In this document: positions 10,587 through 23,184 of the stretch, piece after piece
How the letters are laid out: each line of letters opens with the position of its first letter
How positions within the stretch are numbered: position 1 is the stretch's first letter
Origin: Plantago ovata
Taxonomy: Eukaryota; Streptophyta; Magnoliopsida; Lamiales; Plantaginaceae
DNA: 64,000 nt
NCBI GenBank assembly: GCA_028274465.1
Contig: CM051455.1
Coordinates: forward strand, 44,285,129-44,349,128
Reading direction: 5' to 3'
The notes under the pieces: model-generated
Seen by the model: the letters and a program-made list of their open reading frames with translations, nothing else
Told to the model about the DNA's origin: nothing
The model's database searches: none
Translations under genes and position numbers: made by a program

Positions 10587-13143
10587 CTATACTAGCCTGC
10601 GAAGTTCTCCTGTATCTAGAGCGAATTTCCGGTGCTGAGATAGAACAGAGGGAATGCTGACTGCCTTTATACTTGAAGCCAAGTCCTCCTCACCCGGATG
10701 CAATTCCTTAACTGCACTTACGACAGACTGCAGAATTTGAAGGGGATCACCATGGCTGACGACCAAAATCACGCAACTGAACATGATCACACCTTGGTTA
10801 ACAACATAAATACACCAAAACCATGAAGCATCCTCGCGTTACAACTTGGTTAATATATTGACATAAATAAACCAAAACCAAAGTCAGGAATGGATTTTTA
10901 AAGAAGCAGCAGTGTGTTACTCAAATTATTTATAACCTAGTGCCTAAATCTTGAAAGATCATACTTGCCGGATTAACATAATGAGAAAAAAAGAAATATC
11001 TCTTCAATGTATCATAGTTTTGAGGTTTGTATTTTCAACTTTCAAGGGTGAAATTGCTGATGGTTGAATGCAGATAAAGCAATTCTTTACACATGTCTCG
11101 TGCTTGGTGCATTCAAGCTTGTGGAATGTCTTCTTCAAATGCAATACTAAAATGATCGCAAGATTGGCCACACAGACGAGAACTAATAGGAAATAAGATT
11201 AATAGTAATGTCAATTCTTACTCTTGAAATTCTGTTTCCATTGTAGTTAGAGCCCTTGTGAGCCTGACGACAACATCTGCGACACTTTCTCCTCCCTCTG
11301 GTGGAATGAATGGATTATTCCCATCCAGTGCCCAGATCTCATGATACTGTGGAGCCAAATGAATTTGAAAACATAAGATTCATAGGACAGATTGCTATAA
11401 ATGTTACTTCTAATTGCTTCGTAACAGGTAATAGCAAAAAAAAGAAAGTGAAAAGAAACTCATGACACAGTTTAGCTGTGAGCTCGTCACTGCCTTATAT
11501 GTTGACTTACTTTATCATGGGATAGTAGCTCAAAAGAACCAAAGAACCTCTCACGAATGTCCACTATGGCCTGCAAATTCAGAAAATATTACTCAAAAAG
11601 AGCAAAAAGAAGTTGAAGCTAAAACAGCTACCATAAAGCATGTTCCCATTGCATTATCAAGTAGAGTACACCATTGAATAAGGACAGCAAATATTTAACT
11701 GAACCAAGGTTTTACTATTAACTCGATAGATGAAGAACAAAGCAAGTCGAGACATTATTCGTCGCCGAGTGTGTTTCTGACGGAATATTATCCAGTATTT
11801 GTCAAACAGCTATTATATCTTCATGCAGAGGCCGAGTGTGTGTCTGAGCCGTGTGGGTTTCGGATGAAATATTCGTGCTCTTAGAATCCCCAGACAGCTC
11901 TATGATGTCCAGTCCAATGTGCAGTGAACAGGTATATATCTTGAATAGGAAAACTTACTTGGCACTGTGGGCCTTGAAATGGAATGTTTAGAACAGAAGC
12001 AACGGCCTTTGCTGTGTGGATGGTTCTTGAAAATGGTGAGTAGCAGATTCGAACTTTATCTAGTCCAATTCCCTTGTCGTTTAATTCCTGCAGAGACGGA
12101 CAATTTCACTGGTAAAGTAGCTATAGCAGACAACAGACTACTACTCCCTCTAAAATTGACTGTGAGGGAATGTATAATGTTTTGTGCTTGAGTTAGTCAA
12201 GATATATACTACAACCTGATACCTGAAGTAACTAATAACGTATCTTGCTCGACATGGTACATTTGTATGTACTTTAATAGAAAGGAAAACATGAAACATT
12301 CAGTTGCACATGGCAGGTAGGTATTTAACTCAGCAGCATCAGTGTAGAACAGTAAGAGCAAAGACAGACAACTACATTCCAGTGACCACTAGATACGTAT
12401 TACGTACATTCATATAATTCACTTGAACAAATAAATAAATGTGGATGTCTTATGTAGCACTAATACAAGTTACATAAACCGCTATATTTCATGCTAGACT
12501 AGTCTATTACACCACCAAGACACATGATAGTGGACCCCACACATGTGGGGCCCACTAGACTAAGTCTAGCATCTCATAAACCCTAGTATACTACTGGACT
12601 GCTCACTGCTTAGAGGATAACCCTCCTATTATTGAAGGGCGCCCATTTTCGAATCAAGATTAGGAGTAGGAGTAGCTGCTGAATTTGGTAACTAGATTGC
12701 ATTGCAGATTGCCAAAATTGATTGGAAGTCAAGTGGTGAGTTCACTAGGGGGACTAATGAATGGCAATGAATCCCAACATGAAAAAGAAATTGATCAAGA
12801 AAATTGAATAGTAGTACTACTGTATGAGTGCTAGTTAGTTACCTTAAGGAAAGATTCCCCAGCGAGAGAAGCCTGTTGAACACCATCAGGAGCTAGTTGA
12901 TATTCTTCCAGAACTCCATTTTCCTAATTAATTAATAAATGGATCACCATGAAATCAATTCAAATCAAAAGTTTTTGACAGGGAAAATAAAAAATGAGCT
13001 ACAATTGGGTGAATCCCAGAGAGAGAGAGAGAGTAATTACATACCAGTGAGGAGACGATGATAGCCCTCTGGTTTGGAATGCTTTTGCCATGTCTGAGTA
13101 TCCAATATTTGTTCTTCAGATTCAGGTTACCAGGAGTCTCCAT
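10587..13143 (-). CDS. Histidine phosphatase superfamily (phosphoglycerate-mutase-like) protein
   Basis: Six exons on the minus strand: 13143-13045, 12923-12843, 12087-11959, 11570-11511, 11346-11222, 10776-10587. They total 684 bases, 227 residues, with consistent phases and GT-AG introns. The protein opens METPGNLNLKNKYWILRHGK. The catalytic RHG motif (His phospho-acceptor) is at residues 17-19, RTIHTA follows in exon 3, RERFFG in exon 4, PEGGES in exon 5, and the second active-site His in VVSHGD in exon 6. The protein ends near FALDTGELRRLV. All catalytic landmarks of the two-histidine phosphatase fold are kept, so it should be an active phosphatase. The substrate is not evident, and mutase activity is unlikely to be inferable from the fold. 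No targeting peptide is apparent, so cytosolic is likely. A short hairpin element sits in intron 2. Confidence 0.9.
12491..12572. repeat. Short imperfect palindrome (hairpin MITE-like) in an intron
   Basis: Outer arms ATGCTAGACTAGTCT and AGACTAAGTCTAGCAT are inverted complements with one gap. A second nested palindrome, AGTGGACCCCACACATGTGG followed by GGCCCACT, lies inside. It lies in intron 2 of the phosphatase gene and could fold as an 80-base hairpin. Confidence 0.7.
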
Positions 13144-13394
13144 AACTCAATTACTTGCTTCTTCAGCCTGTTGTGTATCTACTTTTTCTGTTATTATTCC
13201 AATTTCAATCCACCAATCAATTTTCTCCATTCATTACCCAATTGTTACAAACCGTCTTCAATTCGCGTTGGAACGCCCAAAAAGCTCAGAAACTGACGAA
13301 TTGGGTGACCAATACCATATGTATATAAAAACCCCAAAAAACTCCCCCACTATTCTTTGGCTCTTCTTCTGTGAAAAATCAAGCAAACCCAAAA
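13144..13394. promoter_or_regulatory. Bidirectional promoter region between the phosphatase gene and a plus-strand transcript
   Basis: Upstream of the minus-strand phosphatase ATG (13143). A plus-strand TATA box (TATATAAAA at about 13322-13331) is followed by pyrimidine-rich sequence and an ATG at 13395, suggesting divergent transcription. The segment from about 13128 to 13320 is repeated at about 14766-14955. Confidence 0.5.
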
Positions 13395-13624
13395 ATGGCG
13401 AATCTGCTACTGCTACTGCATCCAGCCAGGTAGGTAGTTCAACTTTTCAAGAATCTTGTAGGAAATAGATTCTTGATTTTGAAGGATGTTGAATTTTAAC
13501 TGAAGATTCTTGTAGAAAGTAAATTATTGATTTTGAGTACTGAATTGGTTCTGTTGTGATTTGTAGGAGGAGGAAATCGAGGGCAGGAGCGAAGAAGAAT
13601 CGGTGTGGGTAGAGGAGGAGTAGG
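13395..13624 (+). other. Possible short spliced ORF or non-coding transcript, divergent from the phosphatase gene
   Basis: An ATG at 13395 in reasonable context follows a plus-strand TATA box by about 65 bases. A good donor at 13430 (CAG/GTAGGT) and acceptor at 13566 (TTGTAG) would join two exons. The joined frame encodes only about 26 residues, Leu-rich then Arg/Lys-rich, before a stop near 13611. Other frames across the junction are also short. It may be the start of a longer transcript with weak coding potential or a non-coding RNA. I recognise no family. Confidence 0.25.
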
Positions 13625-14639
13625 ATTGGTGATTCACTTCAAGTGCCCTTCCGGTAAAGCTTATGAAATTCTGCTCTCTCAAAACAAATGTTACTACAAA
13701 TTGATGTGAATCTTGCCCTTTCGACTATGAATGTATTACTTGTACACAGATTGAAAACACTCTGGATATACTGCTACTTGTTGTTGTTGCATAGAAACTG
13801 AATTGCTGTACTCATTTTTGTCTGTTTCTTTTACTTAGTCGTGAATCCATTGTACTTCAAAGTGATTGAAGGGTTTCGAACCAAATGTAGTTACTTACAA
13901 ACTATCTGTACCTAGTTAGCTAGCTATACATGATGAAGTGAAAGGATTGATAGGAGATTGGTAAACTCATAACCGATGTAGCTCTTGGTTCAAACTTTTT
14001 GTAAAGATTCGACTATTGTTTTCTTAATAAAATTCACATCATGTAGTTACTGCATGTTACCTTGTCCTTAAATTTCTATGTTTGCTGCTAATGGCACATA
14101 TGATGTTGCGAATGATTTCAAATAATGGCTGAAATGTATCTACAGCTCTAAATTGTGTGAATCAACCGATGCACTTAAAGATTTTGAAAATGGGGAATGT
14201 TTTCTTTTGCAATTTGCTGTCAACAATGCCTATACTGTACTGTGTCATGTCTGTGATCTGAGTTGTATTTGCATCTATGACATTTAGATGTACAAAAGTA
14301 GATCAAACCTACACCTGCAGCTCTAGGTACAAAGTGACCTACAAAAATGTAACAGTTGTGAGTTGTAGCTGGATATTTGATTCTGAACTTTAAACTGGAA
14401 GTAAACATGGTGTTGTTGTAGAGGATCAAGCCACTGCCTTTGCTTTTCATCCGCATAACAAAGCACAGATTCCTCACACACACCTCTTGAGCACTGAAAG
14501 GTCTTATTGGGGTAAAATTTTGCAGTTTTGAATACTCTGACCAAATGATACATGTAGTTTGTGCACGCATTCTGTGCTCAAACTTCCATGAAATCCTGTG
14601 CTGCTTTCCGAATTGCCTCAGCCTGTTCATCCAAAATAC

Positions 14640-14960
14640 ACAGGGCTTAATCCACCTATTTACAACGTCTTGAAATAATAGATATCAGTTAAATAATTAT
14701 GCAGAAGAATGGATCAATACCTCAGGTGGGTGTGAATTAGTTCAGATTACCTCTTCTACTCCCAGTCCCAGGTGTCTCCATCATTCAATAATCAATTACC
14801 TGCTTGCTTCTTCAGCATGTTGTCTACTTTTCTGTTATTCAATTAGTCAATCAATTTTCTCCATTCATTCCCAATTTCCATAAACCATCTAAGAGCCCCG
14901 CTAGCTGCTACCATTTTCATTTCGCAAACTGACGAATTAGGTGACCAATACCAGCATCAG
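14640..14960. repeat. Partial duplicate of the phosphatase gene 5' end and promoter
   Basis: About 14766-14955 matches 13128-13320 in the same orientation. Shared blocks include ATGGAGACaCCTGG on the minus strand (the start of exon 1), CAATCAATTTTCTCCATTCAT, and the AACTGACGAATT(A/G)GGTGACC block. The copy breaks down soon after the first codons and lacks the RHG motif, so it is non-coding. The adjacent 14575-14620 minus-strand segment reads AEAIRKAAQDFMEV-stop, which looks like the end of some other protein exon. Confidence 0.75.
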
Positions 14961-17900
14961 TTTTGCAGACAAGGAAGAATTTAGAAACAAACAGTCTCTC
15001 CCCTATTCAAGCTGTTAATTATACAACAAAAATCGGAAAATGATTTTTTCTTTTTGTTTCCGTAAGTATTTCAGTTCTTTAATGTTTCACATTTTTATCG
15101 TTCTAATTGCTTCAGTGTTTGATTCTCTCCTTCGTTTTTAATTAGGTAGTTCCATATTTCATTCCTTGTTCATAGGAATCAAAATTAACAAGAATGGATG
15201 TTGCTAGGCCATTGTTGTGTGACTCTAATAATCGTGTTCGTAGGCCATTGTTGTACTGTTCTCAATCAGTTTACTACTGCTTGTCTTCTTGCTATATGTA
15301 TTGCCTTTTTTGTTGCTGTTGTGTCGAACTTTTAGGACATATATTTAACCTCGACCTATGTTGCAATGTTGGTGATTTTACCTTCTTCTTCTACTCTTGC
15401 ATGTGAAAGACCACAATAGTTTCAAACTTTATGATTGGAGATATAAGTCTGAGCTGCCCAGATGACAAAAGAATAGTAAAAAATGTAATCTAGTTGTGCG
15501 CTCGGGCCTCTAGTGCAGTTCTGGGACCAACAAAGTTTGAAGCTTTAGCATCTTTTTGTTTTATTTATTTGTTATTATTATTATTTTTTTTTAATGCTCC
15601 ACTATTGTTAACTAAGTTCCTGGGGGAAGGTTTAGTAATACATGGTTAATCCCAGTTAAAAGGTTAGAAATATTTCATGTGCACTGTGGATTACTAGTCA
15701 CTACTTGCTATTGGTGCAGGTATGAATGTGTTGAAAGAACTGAATTGTTGAATTATGACTGGCTGAGTGAATTGCTGGATGGTATTGTCATTTGCTACTT
15801 CCATTGTTAAACGATGTTAGAAGCAGGAAGGACAAGTGTTCTATCATAGAGCTGGAGACGTTGGTGGGCGTATATTCCAACTCTTAGCTTTGAATCTTGT
15901 AAGTTGCTTGATGAGTTTGTGCGGGGTACCAAATCACCTGAAGTAGAAGGTCCTAGGTATTTGCATTAAGTGGACCAAATAGTGAGTTCAAATAAGGTTC
16001 CAACAATCGCTGAATTCAGGGTGCAGTTTGACATTAATTATCCAGGGAGCAGTAGTTGCAGTATCAAATATCAAAAAAAAAATCAGATTTGAACTGGAGA
16101 AAAAGGTAAAGAGGTTTGAACTTTGAAGTGGATTTGTCTCTCTATTCTATCTTTGAATTATTATCTCATAGTATATGACTATCTTCATCATAACAAGAAT
16201 CTCAGATAACTATTTCATTGTTTTGATGCTTCTTTTTCATACCCATTCTTGGAGAGAATCTATGCCTTAACTCTTAATATGTAATGGGCAACTTCAATAG
16301 ACGATTGTGTATACGATGCATAACAGGGCCAGTACTATATATCCAAGTATCCATTTGTTTGCAGTTAAGCAAAGAAAATAAAAGAACTACTAATAGACTT
16401 GTCTTAATTATTTGGCAGTGACACATATATATGCATAAGTTCTCACTCTCTACTTACATTAGTAGGCAGGGCTTGCATCAAGAAGCTCTTTTCTCATACA
16501 TCGTCATTGATTTTTTTGCATTGGGAGTGTGGAAGGTGATGCTGGACCTCATTTCCATACCTTCTTATATGTTTTTGCTACATGAGATAGTGTTTCCTGA
16601 TCTCGCACATTTCTGTTGTATTTGGGCAACTGAGACATGCATGCTTAATTTTCTGTAAATTTTTGGCTTACAGTACGAATATGGTTTTCATATTTTCAGT
16701 TATAATAGAGAGAAATCGTCCCAATTCACTCTTTTGAGCATTTTATCAACTACCAAGTTTTTGTTGTATATATGGTGTTTAACACCCAGGCTGCTTATAA
16801 TTTAAGGAAATGATTTGTCTTACCGGTCTGTCTCATAGGCTTTAATAAGACAAACCATCTTATTTTTTGCACATTCCTGTAGTGTTTGACTTACCCACAC
16901 ATGAAACTGAAAATTCTATTCAGTGCAGGCTTAAACTTGCTAACACAAAGGAACAATTGGGCGTTCTTTTGAATGTGTTGAGTGGTTTAAACTTATAGTA
17001 TCATGGCTTTCTCATTGATTGCAGCTCGTGTTAATTGCAGTATGTTGTGGAAGCTAACGGAAAGAGGAAGCTTGTTATCACTATTACCTAAAAGTTGTGG
17101 GGATTGTTAGGTTTGTTTGGGTGTCCGATAGATTACAGATTATATTGTTGCTTTTCTAATAGAGAGATCATCGTTAATCCTGTGAAATCCTCGGGAGCTT
17201 GATGACACCCCAGAGAAAGTACATACAAGAGAGCAGGGCAACCTTAAGCCTGATCCAAGTTGTAAAATTTCTGTCAAATTTGCTGGAGCAATGGAGCGGA
17301 TCTCCATAAGGTTTCTACACTCATAACTCAATAACTTATTCTTATGCATGACCATGAAATGTTGCTTGCTCTATTTCTTTTTTTTGGAAATTGTTGAACC
17401 TGGGATCTTGAAAAATCGAAAATATTTTCTTTTATCAGTGCATGCCAGTTATTTGTATCTTTATTTGTTGGAGGGAAGAATAACAATGTAATGTCAAATC
17501 ATCTCTATAGTATTTCCTTTGAGGGGTATTGTTGTATTTACATCCATTCATAATCAGCACTGCAGTACCATTTCCAGTGTCATATTATCACCATAAAATT
17601 AGTCAGAATCTTTGCTGAAGCAAGCATGTATGTATCTGGCAACCCAATTGGTCAACAAGCTAAACCAACATATAATCGTGTTATTAATTGTATATAAATA
17701 GATATTAGTACTTGAACATGCTTAAAACGCGCCGCAGTGGCATGCACTAGTCAGCCAGCCACATCAAACTCCTGCAAGTAGCTCATATAACCGCTCCCCC
17801 CCCCCCTCCCCTAAATTTCACTTATATAGCATTTCACTTTATTATTATTTATCTCTACGGCTCTACCCCAATACAAATATGTAATAAATAGTTTAGGATA

Positions 17901-19395
17901 AAAAACTTTTTTATTTCAATTTCTATTCTCCTTAGATCTCTAATGCCCTCGAATCTATGTTCATTACTATTGGACACGTTCATTCTTTACCTTTTTTGTT
18001 GATAAATAAAGTTACTTTTCGAAAACCCAAATTTCTTACTTCCCTGACGATCAATTCTTCTCTTCTAAGCCCGGAGGATGTCTAGTTCGTAACTATGTAC
18101 CAAAATGAACTATCGAAGCATGATCTTAAATCAATCTCAAGATTCCAACATAATAATAATTCTGTAAACAATTTCCACCAAGATAAATAACTAAATTAAA
18201 TTAGAAGTAATTTGTGGTAAAACAATGGACAATCAGACTAATTAAGTACACTTAAAGCAACTTCAATTTGACATTCGTATGATGAATGATGATGAAGTAA
18301 CAAATGTGATACTAGAAGAACTAATGTAGTGATGGGCACGTTGAGGAAACATATATTATAGTCCGATGCAACTAGGAATTTAATTAAGTCAAAATTATAA
18401 GATGAAAGGTCAAATTGTGGCACGTGCTAGCTAACGTGAAGGAAGAGAGTTAAGCTAAGGAATTCCATTAAAAAATCCGTAACTACGTAATTTGTCAAAT
18501 GATACATACACAGATTCTACACAGTACAGATATACTACACACACTAATAGAGCAGCTATCTAGCTGTGCAAAATTAATGTACTAGAGATAGCTAAGCTAA
18601 CTAGCTAGCTAGAGATCACGTCACGTTCAAGTTTGATAGATGGATCTCCAGGTAATTGACCTCTTTTGAGGCTGACTAAAACCATGTTAATCGCACCCAG
18701 GCGGAATCAGGGGTGCTGGACTGCTGGGTGCATAGTCGGCATTGCAAATTCCGGGCCAGACCGAGTAGATTGAGCTTTTATATTCCCCTTGAATGTAGTG
18801 TAGTAGTTATTAAGGCAGTAAAAATAAAATGTACTTCATATTACTATATTTAGCAAAACAGAAATGTCCGATACCTTAGGATGTATATAAGCAGAAGATA
18901 GGTATAGAATAGATCCTTGGACTTGGTCACAAGCAATATATACCTGCAGAAGCTGACTACTAATTAACTATGGTATTAATCACGGATTAGGAGTAGATTA
19001 GTTGAGATTAGATTTTAGACCAATGCATGTAGCTAAACTAAGTAACTAACTCATACTAGTACCATATCTACATGACAAATGACATGGTGAATTGGTGATG
19101 ACGATGATGATGCTGAGTTAGTGGCAGGGAATGAAACCAATCAACCAGTTTAACATTTTATTCTCTGCGGGATAATTGGAACCAATTAATTACTATATTG
19201 CTTTGCTTCGTATCTGGTGTAATTATTAAGATAGAAAATCAAGGACATAATTAAAGATTATTATCATGAACAAATACTAGTTGACTATCTATCTGAAAAA
19301 CCATGTAAAATTAATTAACACAAGTGTCTGCCTGTGCATATATGTAGTAGTAGTAGATTAGATCCTTATAAAAGTCATTGCGCTCATGTTGCCAT
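14961..19395. other. Gene-poor interval with scattered coding-like scraps
   Basis: No supported gene. Short coding-like pieces occur on the plus strand. At 15194 an ATG opens a Cys-rich 70-codon frame with no recognisable family. Near 15985-16045 a frame reads KVPTIAEFRVQFDINYPG. At 17041-17091, after a good acceptor, a frame reads YVVEANGKRKLVITIT-stop. They may be remnants or exons of one transcript, but phases cannot be connected with confidence. 17700-19390 is AT-rich with a C-run at about 17799-17811 and no ORF, RNA gene or transposon end that I can support. Confidence 0.4.
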
Positions 19396-19691
19396 ATTGT
19401 TTGCTAACTGGTCAAGACCAACAACAAGATTTATCATCACAAAATCAGTCAAAATCTTATAATTATTCATTCTTCTCCTTCTTCTCTTCTTTTCCTACCA
19501 AATGAATGTCAGCAGCAGCACTTACAATAAGGCCTGCAGTACTAGTACTAGTAGTAGTAGTGGTAGGCATGTAGTAGTTGTTGTGGTTGTTCACCATAGA
19601 ATTTTCTTTCATTCATTCTTCATCTCCTTCAATTTGATCACCACCATCATCACATTGCTGTGTATATATCTACAAGATCAGACCTATTACA
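19363..19691 (+). promoter_or_regulatory. Promoter and leader of the O-fucosyltransferase gene, with an overlapping upstream ORF
   Basis: A TATA box (CTTATAAAAGTC) lies at about 19363-19374. The leader is CT-rich (19460-19500). An upstream ATG at 19502 opens a 107-codon frame ending at 19825, overlapping the main ATG at 19692 in a different frame. If both lie on one mRNA the upstream frame would reduce main-ORF translation, unless the leader is spliced. Confidence 0.5.
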
Positions 19692-22600
19692 ATGGCCATC
19701 AACAGCACTGGTACTCCGGAAGAAGCCTGCATCATGAGCATCATCACCTATACAAAGAAGAAGAAACAGTACACCACCACCTCCAGAGATCATCATTTAT
19801 TCTATGGATCAAGAAGGCTACATAACATTTTGCTGCAGACTTTCGTCTTTCGTCGTCGACAACGTCGTTACAACATACTGTTTTTCCCTCTTCTGTCAGC
19901 TCTATCTGGCTCCTTACTTGTTCTCTTTGCATTTTTCTCCTTCTTGTCTCCATCTATACTCACCCACTTCACCACCACCACCCCTTCTTCCACTCTTCAT
20001 ATTACCAAAAATACCACCTCTAGTTTTCAGGTACTCAATTATATATATAAACCTTCTTTTTCTTAATGTTTGATGGATTCATTCTCAAGTAGTTTCTGAA
20101 TTTTGGACAAAACTACTCTTGTAGATGATGACCCTCAGAGGCGGCCCCGAGTACTTGTGGCATCATCCAAACCAGTCCAACTTGTTCTATGGTTGCAGTA
20201 ATGCCACCCCCAAATTTTTAAGTATGTAGCTTCTTTATACTCCTACCTACATTGCTAAATTGTTATTAGAGTAGTAATCTTATCTTTTTACATGTACTAA
20301 TCAGGCATTCTAGTATGAATTTGTAAGTGGAACAAGATGTGTATATGTAGCTGGTTGGTTGGTTGCATTGGTTAATTATAAAGCTCTATCATTTGGAGGC
20401 CACACTCTAATGAGGAGATGCATATATGTTGCTGCAGCTGCAGATATGAATACGAGGCCTAATCGGTATTTGCTCATCGCAACTAGTGGAGGATTAAATC
20501 AGCAAAGAACAGGGGTGAGTTTCTGTCATGTACAATACAATTATCTGCATTGAACTGAGGATGCTGTGAATTTACTGTAAAACAATCAGATTAGTTACTG
20601 CTGGTAATTAAATTGCTAATGAAACAGTATATACAGTTTAACATGCATGCATTCCTAGATTAAACAGTAACTTATTGAATAGTCACTGGTCTAGTTATTG
20701 AATGTGGAGGGCTAGAGAGATAGATATGCCAAGTTAATTGATTCCCCAATTCCTGAATTTTGTATGTTCACTGCAGATAATAGATGCTGTTGTTGCAGCC
20801 TATATCTTGAATGCTACCCTGGTTGTTCCTACGCTCGATCAAAATTCCTTCTGGAAAGATACAAGGTACTTTTGATCATTAATTTTCCATCCAATCTGTT
20901 ATTCCTAAAATATACTGTACTACGACAACGGATCTTCTGTGCCACCTTCATGTATGTACAAGGTCATGTACCTGCAGTAGTTCTTAATTAGCCACATTTT
21001 CAGCTTCATTGAACTAACTCAAGGATGCTCGATCCTCTGCACGCAGCAACTTCTCTGAGATTTTTGATGTTGAATGGTTCATGAAGTATCTGACCAAAGA
21101 TGTCAAAATTATACAACAGCTTCCCCAAGAAGCTGGGAGAGTCGTAACTACACGTGTTCCCAGGAAATGTAACCAAGAATGCTACCGCACTCTTATATCG
21201 CCTTTCTTTACCAGGAAACATGTAAGTAATAATGATTGCATATGTTGTGTAATAAAAACTGTTCCACTTATGATTTAACAGTACTTATAATTGGTGAATA
21301 AAAAGGGGTATATAAGTGTCTAACTGCAGCAGCATCAACTCTCATATAAGTACTATAATGGCTTGTTGATGATCGATACAACCAGGTGGGCTCCTCAAGC
21401 AAATTTGTTCTGTGCCTGGAAACTCTGAGATCAATTGGCTTTATGTCTAGTGTACAGATAGAAACTAGTAGTAAATCACGATTACAGTGTTAAACGTTGT
21501 TGAATTCTTCTTTGGCTCAGTCACATAAATCATCGTATTAAGGCCAATGTGTTGACCGATTACAGCAAAGGCCAGTGTTTTTTAAGCTTGCATGCATTAT
21601 AAACAATGCACTATACTTGTGTATGTGTGGAGATTTGAGAGTAATGTTAAATTATGAATTACTATTACAGAAGTCTCATGTGTTATGTATATCATCATCT
21701 AAGTTTATCATGCAGTAAATATCTGTAAGATTGTTCAGATTAGAGCGTCTAAATAAGATTTTTATTAATTAATGCTGAATCTGGCTAAATGATTGACTGT
21801 CTGCCTGTCAACAGCTGCAGGCTGTCCAGCTTACCAAGTTTGATTACCGGCTGTCAAATCAACTAGATATTGATCTACAGAAACTGAGATGCAGAGTGAA
21901 CTACCATGCCCTCAGGTTCACTGATCCTATTCGTCAGATGGGGCTGAAGTTGGTTGAAAGAATGAGAACGAAAAGCAATCATTTTGTCGCCTTGCATTTA
22001 AGGTATTATAGTGTCTATCTGTAGATACATAAGACTGCAAGCCACTAAAGATTTCTCAGTGTTAGTTCACTAATCATTGAAAACGAAACAAGGCCGTTTG
22101 CTTGTTACTATTGCAAGTTTAACGGAAACCAGAAAGAGAAGACTTGTTCTGCAATATCGCACGTGAATCCTTGTTGATATTGATAGATCAGTTTGCTTAT
22201 ATTTAGTGAATTCTCTTTTTTCCTTTCTGAATGTGACAGATTTGAACCTGACATGCTAGCTTTCTCTGGTTGTTACTATGGTGGAGGCGAAAAGGAAATT
22301 CAGGAACTAGGTGCCATACGAAAGAGATGGATAAATCTACATGTGAGTTTGCATCTTCGTATACCACGCAGAACATAATTTGATTATTTGTGACTTGTGA
22401 GTTAAACATAAATACATGGCATATATCGAATTTGCAGACAAAAAGTCCTGAAAAGGAAAGGAGGAATGGAAAATGCCCTCTTAGTCCACAGGAAGCTGGC
22501 CTTATGTTGAGGGCATTAGGTTTCGGACAGGATGTGCATGTATACGTGGCGTCAGGTGAAATATATGGTGGCGAAAATACATTGGCACCCCTTAGGGCAC

Positions 22601-23184
22601 TTTTCCCAAACATCCACACTAAAGAGAGTCTTGCTTCCAAGGAAGAGCTGGATGTTTTTTCTCTATATTCGGCTCGCATGGCTGCCTTAGATTTCATTGT
22701 TTGTGATGAAAGTGATGTTTTTGTCACCAACAACAATGGAAACATGGCCAAAATACTCACTGGAAGAAGGTAGGTAAACTAACCATTCCATGTTTGATTT
22801 TAGTAGTTCCCAATGTTCAAACTTTAATCATCTCGTTGCTGGTGCAGGAGATACTTTGGGCACAAACCAACAATTCGTCCGAATATTAAGAAACTTTGTC
22901 GATTATTCCTGGAAAGAGGAAATATGACATGGGGAAAATTTGAATCACAAGTGAGAAAGTTCCAAGTTGGCTTCATGGGAGAACCGGTTATTGAAGGCAT
23001 GACTGGATCAGGAGGCGGGGCGTTCCATGAATACCCATTCTCTTGCATATGTGGAAATTCGCCGCCTCCAGTTGATCAGGAAATTAGTACAATAGATCAA
23101 GGTCTTCTTCAAAGAAGAGGAGCTACTGAGGAAGAGGAGGCTAATGATAATGAGATTAAGGATGATGAATATGCGGTGATGTAA
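19692..23184 (+). CDS. Plant O-fucosyltransferase family protein (type II membrane glycosyltransferase)
   Basis: Nine exons: 19692-20030, 20125-20221, 20444-20514, 20777-20865, 21047-21221, 21821-22002, 22240-22342, 22438-22769, 22848-23184. Total 1725 bases, 574 residues. A basic stretch RRRQRR precedes one membrane segment at about residues 62-86, the layout of a Golgi type II protein with a lumenal catalytic domain. Family signatures follow: YGCSNA, ATSGGLNQQRTG, VVAAYILNATLVVP, FDVEWFMKYL, CRVNYHALRFTDPI, FVALHLRFEPDMLAFSGC, an aspartate-rich VCDESDVFVTNNNGNMAK block, and RRYFGHKPTIRPNIKKL. These match the plant GT106/O-FucT-like group, which transfers sugars in cell-wall or glycoprotein synthesis; the acceptor is unknown. 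Exon 3 has two in-frame acceptors six bases apart (20437 and 20443). The C-terminus is acidic (EEEEANDNEIKDDEY). Confidence 0.92.

Noticed and set aside
14220..14630. Minus-strand ORF of 136 codons
   Set aside because: Runs through sequence beside the duplicated promoter with no domain; only the short AEAIRKAAQDFMEV end in another frame looks protein-like.
15194..15406. Cys-rich 70-codon plus-strand ORF
   Set aside because: Composition follows TGT/TTG-rich DNA, there is no signal peptide pattern or spaced cysteine framework, and no family is recognised.
22203..22760. Minus-strand ORF of 185 codons
   Set aside because: Antisense shadow of two O-fucosyltransferase exons and the intron between them.
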